Assembly: GCA_026388595.1 (NCBI GenBank)
Contig: JAPLJM010000095.1
Coordinates: 1 to 9,224, forward strand
Source: Deltaproteobacteria bacterium
Lineage (GTDB): Bacteria; Desulfobacterota; Syntrophia; Syntrophales; Fen-1087
Direction: 5' to 3'
Length of the DNA stretch: 9,224 bases
Shown here: positions 6,035-9,224 of the stretch, piece after piece
Position numbering within the stretch: position 1 is the first letter of the stretch
Layout: each line of letters starts with the position of its first letter
The notes under the pieces: generated by a model
What the model was told of the DNA's origin: nothing
Seen by the model: only the letters and a program-made list of their open reading frames with translations
Databases searched by the model: none
Position numbers and translations under genes: made by a program

Positions 6035-6182
6035 CCGAAACGGAACAATTTCGTCTCTAAACAAATAGCAAAACCGTATCAGTTTAAGTACCTTTGCCCA
6101 ACCCTGCTGCCGTTGCCGGGAAGGTGAATAAAAGGGCCTGTTGAGTCGTCAATCCGGATTCCCCCAAAGAAAGGAAAAACAT
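6035..6182 (+). other. carB untranslated leader
   Basis: About 148 bases separate the predicted transcription start from the carB ATG. I find no T-run terminator, no T-box consensus and no convincing leader peptide. It holds CGAAA...TTTCG (a 5-bp hairpin near 6035-6054), a perfect 10-bp palindrome AATCCGGATT at 6151-6160, and the carB ribosome binding site AAGGA at 6171-6175. Post-transcriptional control is possible but not shown. Confidence 0.35.
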
Positions 6183-9100
6183 ATGCCAAAGCGCAACGAT
6201 ATCAAGAAAGTAATGATTATCGGCTCCGGCCCCATCGTCATCGGTCAGGCCTGTGAATTTGACTATTCAGGCACTCAGGCCTGCAAGGCCCTCAGAAAAC
6301 TGGGTTATGAAATCGTCCTGGTGAATTCCAACCCGGCCACGATCATGACGGATCCGGGGATGGCCGATGTGACCTATGTGGAACCGCTCAATCTGCAAAC
6401 GATGACGGAAATCATCGAAAATGAAAAACCCGACGCCATCCTGCCCAACCTGGGCGGCCAGACGGGCCTCAACCTGACCTCGCAGTTAGCGAAGGCGGGG
6501 GTTCTGGAGAAGCATAATGTCAAGGTAATCGGCGTCCAGGTGGATGCCATCGAGCGCGGCGAGGACCGGATCGCCTTCAAGGAGACGATGAACAAACTGG
6601 GCATCGACATGCCCGACAGCGAACCGGCCTTCACCGTGGAAGAGGCGGAGAAGATCGCTGCGAAACTCGGCTACCCGGTCGTTATCCGTCCCGCCTACAC
6701 CATGGGCGGCACCGGCGGCGGACTCGTTTACAATCTTGAGGAGCTGCGAGCTGTCGCCAGCCGGGGCATTGCCGCCAGCTTCATAGGCCAGATCCTGGTG
6801 GAGGAATCGGTCCTGGGCTGGGAGGAACTGGAGTTGGAAGTCGTCCGGGACGCCAAAAACCAGCTGATCACCGTCTGCTTCATTGAAAATGTGGACGCCA
6901 TGGGTGTGCACACCGGCGACTCCTACTGCACGGCGCCCATGCTCACCATCAGCCCGGAACTTCAGCAGCGTCTCCAGAAATATTCCTATGATATCGTGGA
7001 GGCCATTGAGGTGATTGGCGGCACAAACGTCCAGTTTGCCCACAACCCGGCGACGGGACGGGTCGTGGTCATCGAGATCAATCCCCGCACCTCCCGTTCG
7101 TCGGCGCTGGCTTCGAAGGCAACGGGCTTCCCCATCGCCCTGGTGTCCTCCATGCTGGCCGGTGGCTTGACGCTTGATGAAATTCCCTACTGGCGGGAGG
7201 GGACGCTCGACAAATACACCCCCTGGGGGGAATACGTGGTTGTGAAGTTCTGCCGCTGGGATTTTGAGAAGTTCCCCTGCGCGGAAGACAAACTGGGCAC
7301 CCAGATGAGGGCTGTGGGTGAGGTAATGAGCATCGGCAAAAACTACAAGGTGGCCTTTCTGAAATCCATCCGCTCCCTGGAAAAGGGCCGTTATGGCCTG
7401 GGGTTTGTTAAGAATTTCCATGAAAAATCATTGGAAGACCTGATGGAACTTCTGGCCCAGCCCTCCAGCGAACGGCAGTTTATCATGTACGAGGCGCTCC
7501 GTAAGGGCGCCGATGTGGAGACTCTTTTTAAACGAACCTATATCAAACCCTGGTTCATCGAGCAAATGAAAGAACTGGTGCAACTGGAAGAGAAAATCCT
7601 CGAATTCAAGGGGAAAAGTCTGCCCGATGCGATGCTGCGTCAAGCCAAGCAGGACGGCTTTTCCGACCGGTATCTCGCCATGATCCTGGACGTCCGCGAG
7701 GGGGAGATCCGCAAGCAGCGTCTGACCATCGGCATGGGGCAGAGCTGGGAGCCCGTTCCCGTGAGCGGCGTGGAAAACGCCGCCTACTATTTCTCCACCT
7801 ATAACGCCCCCGACAAGGTGAGCGTCAGCGACCGGCGGAAGATCATGGTTCTGGGCGGCGGTCCCAACCGCATCGGCCAGGGCATCGAGTTTGACTACTG
7901 CTGCGTCCATGCGGCCTTTGCGCTGCGCGATGCGGGCATCGAATCGATCATGGTCAACTGCAACCCCGAGACCGTCTCCACCGATTACGACACCTCGGAC
8001 AAGCTCTACTTTGAACCGCTCACGGTAGAAGACGTCCTGAGCATCTATGAAAAGGAAAAACCCGAGGGGGTGATCTGCCAGTTTGGCGGGCAGACGCCGC
8101 TCAACATCGCTGGCCAACTGGCGGCGGCGGGCGTCAAAATTATCGGTACATCACCGGAAACCATTGACATGGCAGAAGACCGCGACCGCTTCGGCAAACT
8201 GATGGAGCAGCTCGGGATTCCCATGCCGGCCTCGGGGATGGCAAGCACCCTGGGGGATGCGCTGACGATTGCCAAACGGATCGGCTATCCCCTGATGGTA
8301 AGGCCCTCCTATGTCCTGGGCGGACGGGGAATGGAAGTGGTGCACGACGAAGAGATGCTCAAACTCTATGTGGCGGCGGCCGTCGGTGTGACGCCGGAGC
8401 GGCCCATTCTGATCGACAAATTCCTGGAAAACGCCATCGAATGCGAGGCGGACGCCATTTCCGACGGTATCGATGCCTTCGTCCCGGCAGTGATGGAGCA
8501 CATTGAATTTGCCGGGATCCATTCCGGCGATTCCGCCTGCGTGATTCCTCCCATCAGCATCTCCGCCCGTCATATTGATACCATCTGCGACTACACCCGC
8601 AAGATCGCCGTGGCTTTTAACGTTGTCGGCCTGATGAACATCCAGTATGCCATCGCGGGCGACGTGGTCTACATCCTGGAGGCCAATCCCCGCGCCTCCC
8701 GGACCGTGCCGCTGGTCTCCAAGGTCTGCAACATTTCCATGGCCAATCTGGCCACACAGATCATGTTGGGCAAGAAGCTGGCCGACCTCAATTTGAAGAC
8801 CCGTGCCGTTCCCCATTTCGGCGTGAAGGAGGCGGTCTTCCCCTTCAATATGTTCCAGGAAGTGGACCCGCTCTTGGGACCGGAAATGCGCTCTACCGGC
8901 GAAGTGCTCGGTCTGGCCGATTCCTTCGGTCTCGCTTTCTACAAGGCACAGGAAGCGGCTCAGCAGGTCCTTCCCGACGGGGGAACGATCCTGATCACCG
9001 TGAACCCGAATGATCAGGGACGCGTCCTGGAAGTGGCCAGGGCCTTTAAGGATCTCGGTTTCAAGATCAAGGCCACCAATGGAACGCACCTCTTCCTTAA

Positions 9101-9224
9101 GGCTCATGACGTGGAGGCGGAACCCATTCTGAAGATGCATGAAGGACGACCCAATATCGTGGACGGGATCAAGAATGAGGAAATCCAACTGGTCATCAAT
9201 ACGCCCAGCGGCAAACTCAGCAAG
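6183..9224 (+). CDS. carB: carbamoyl-phosphate synthase large chain, 3' end outside window
   Basis: CarB makes carbamoyl phosphate from bicarbonate, ammonia (delivered by CarA from glutamine) and two ATP, feeding pyrimidine and arginine synthesis. 1014 codons are open to the window edge; E. coli CarB has 1073, so about 60 residues are missing. The two homologous ATP-grasp halves are both intact. The first starts at GSGPIVIGQACEFDYSGTQ (14-32) and has RPAYTMGGTGGG at 169-180. The second starts at GGGPNRIGQGIEFDY (558-572) and has RPSYVLGGRGMEV at 707-719. NPRTSRSSALASKATGF and NPRASRTVPLVSKV are the paired metal/ATP-site segments. The C-terminal MGS-like allosteric domain begins near 936 (ILITVNPNDQGR), where pyrimidine or ornithine effectors bind in characterised enzymes. 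ATG 6183 has AAGGA 7 bases upstream. carA does not precede it, unlike the common carAB operon. Nothing looks damaged. Confidence 0.97.
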   Translation, partial: MPKRNDIKKVMIIGSGPIVIGQACEFDYSGTQACKALRKLGYEIVLVNSNPATIMTDPGMADVTYVEPLNLQTMTEIIENEKPDAILPNLGGQTGLNLTSQLAKAGVLEKHNVKVIGVQVDAIERGEDRIAFKETMNKLGIDMPDSEPAFTVEEAEKIAAKLGYPVVIRPAYTMGGTGGGLVYNLEELRAVASRGIAASFIGQILVEESVLGWEELELEVVRDAKNQLITVCFIENVDAMGVHTGDSYCTAPMLTISPELQQRLQKYSYDIVEAIEVIGGTNVQFAHNPATGRVVVIEINPRTSRSSALASKATGFPIALVSSMLAGGLTLDEIPYWREGTLDKYTPWGEYVVVKFCRWDFEKFPCAEDKLGTQMRAVGEVMSIGKNYKVAFLKSIRSLEKGRYGLGFVKNFHEKSLEDLMELLAQPSSERQFIMYEALRKGADVETLFKRTYIKPWFIEQMKELVQLEEKILEFKGKSLPDAMLRQAKQDGFSDRYLAMILDVREGEIRKQRLTIGMGQSWEPVPVSGVENAAYYFSTYNAPDKVSVSDRRKIMVLGGGPNRIGQGIEFDYCCVHAAFALRDAGIESIMVNCNPETVSTDYDTSDKLYFEPLTVEDVLSIYEKEKPEGVICQFGGQTPLNIAGQLAAAGVKIIGTSPETIDMAEDRDRFGKLMEQLGIPMPASGMASTLGDALTIAKRIGYPLMVRPSYVLGGRGMEVVHDEEMLKLYVAAAVGVTPERPILIDKFLENAIECEADAISDGIDAFVPAVMEHIEFAGIHSGDSACVIPPISISARHIDTICDYTRKIAVAFNVVGLMNIQYAIAGDVVYILEANPRASRTVPLVSKVCNISMANLATQIMLGKKLADLNLKTRAVPHFGVKEAVFPFNMFQEVDPLLGPEMRSTGEVLGLADSFGLAFYKAQEAAQQVLPDGGTILITVNPNDQGRVLEVARAFKDLGFKIKATNGTHLFLKAHDVEAEPILKMHEGRPNIVDGIKNEEIQLVINTPSGKLSK

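Noticed and set aside
6095..6145. Possible leader peptide in the carB leader (TTG start, ending TGTTGA)
   Set aside because: It has no ribosome binding site, no run of control codons and no terminator downstream.
6486..9188. Three long minus-strand open frames (311, 229 and 345 codons) opposite carB
   Set aside because: All are shadows of carB codon bias; their translations show no domain.

Overview
The window fits the chromosome of a Gram-negative, probably anaerobic bacterium. The gene set and protein style (ProA followed directly by NadD, a CimA-type citramalate synthase, a PflX-like radical SAM protein) resemble the former Deltaproteobacteria (Desulfobacterota), perhaps a Syntrophus or Geobacter relative. 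That placement is inference from recognised families, not a database match. All genes look like ordinary housekeeping genes; I see no mobile element, CRISPR array, tRNA or rRNA.

Layout. The left part (1-1987) lies on the minus strand: a patatin-like phospholipase followed, with an 8-base overlap, by a PflX/COG1313-type radical SAM protein that runs off the left edge. A 172-base divergent region (1988-2159) carries two good sigma70-type promoters that face each other, one for the patatin gene and one for proA. On the plus strand come proA (proline synthesis) and nadD (NAD synthesis), coupled by an ATGA overlap. After a 238-base control region comes cimA (citramalate synthase, entry to isoleucine synthesis from pyruvate). 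A second control region of 276 bases leads to carB (carbamoyl-phosphate synthase large chain), cut by the right edge at residue 1014.

The most interesting object is the control region before cimA. It contains a promoter, a 26-codon leader peptide with two Ile-Ile-Ile triplets, and a strong intrinsic terminator that ends just before the cimA ribosome binding site. Two further RNA pairings can be read by eye. A pause hairpin has the second Ile triplet in its 5' arm, and an 11-bp antiterminator joins the end of the leader ORF to the 5' arm of the terminator. This is the full layout of a ribosome-mediated transcription attenuator, responding to isoleucine alone, in front of the first committed enzyme of the threonine-independent isoleucine route.

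The carB control region has a near-consensus promoter (TTGACA, 17 bp, TATAGT). An imperfect dyad fills its spacer, and a long-range inverted repeat overlaps its -10 box, so operator control is plausible. carA is not adjacent.
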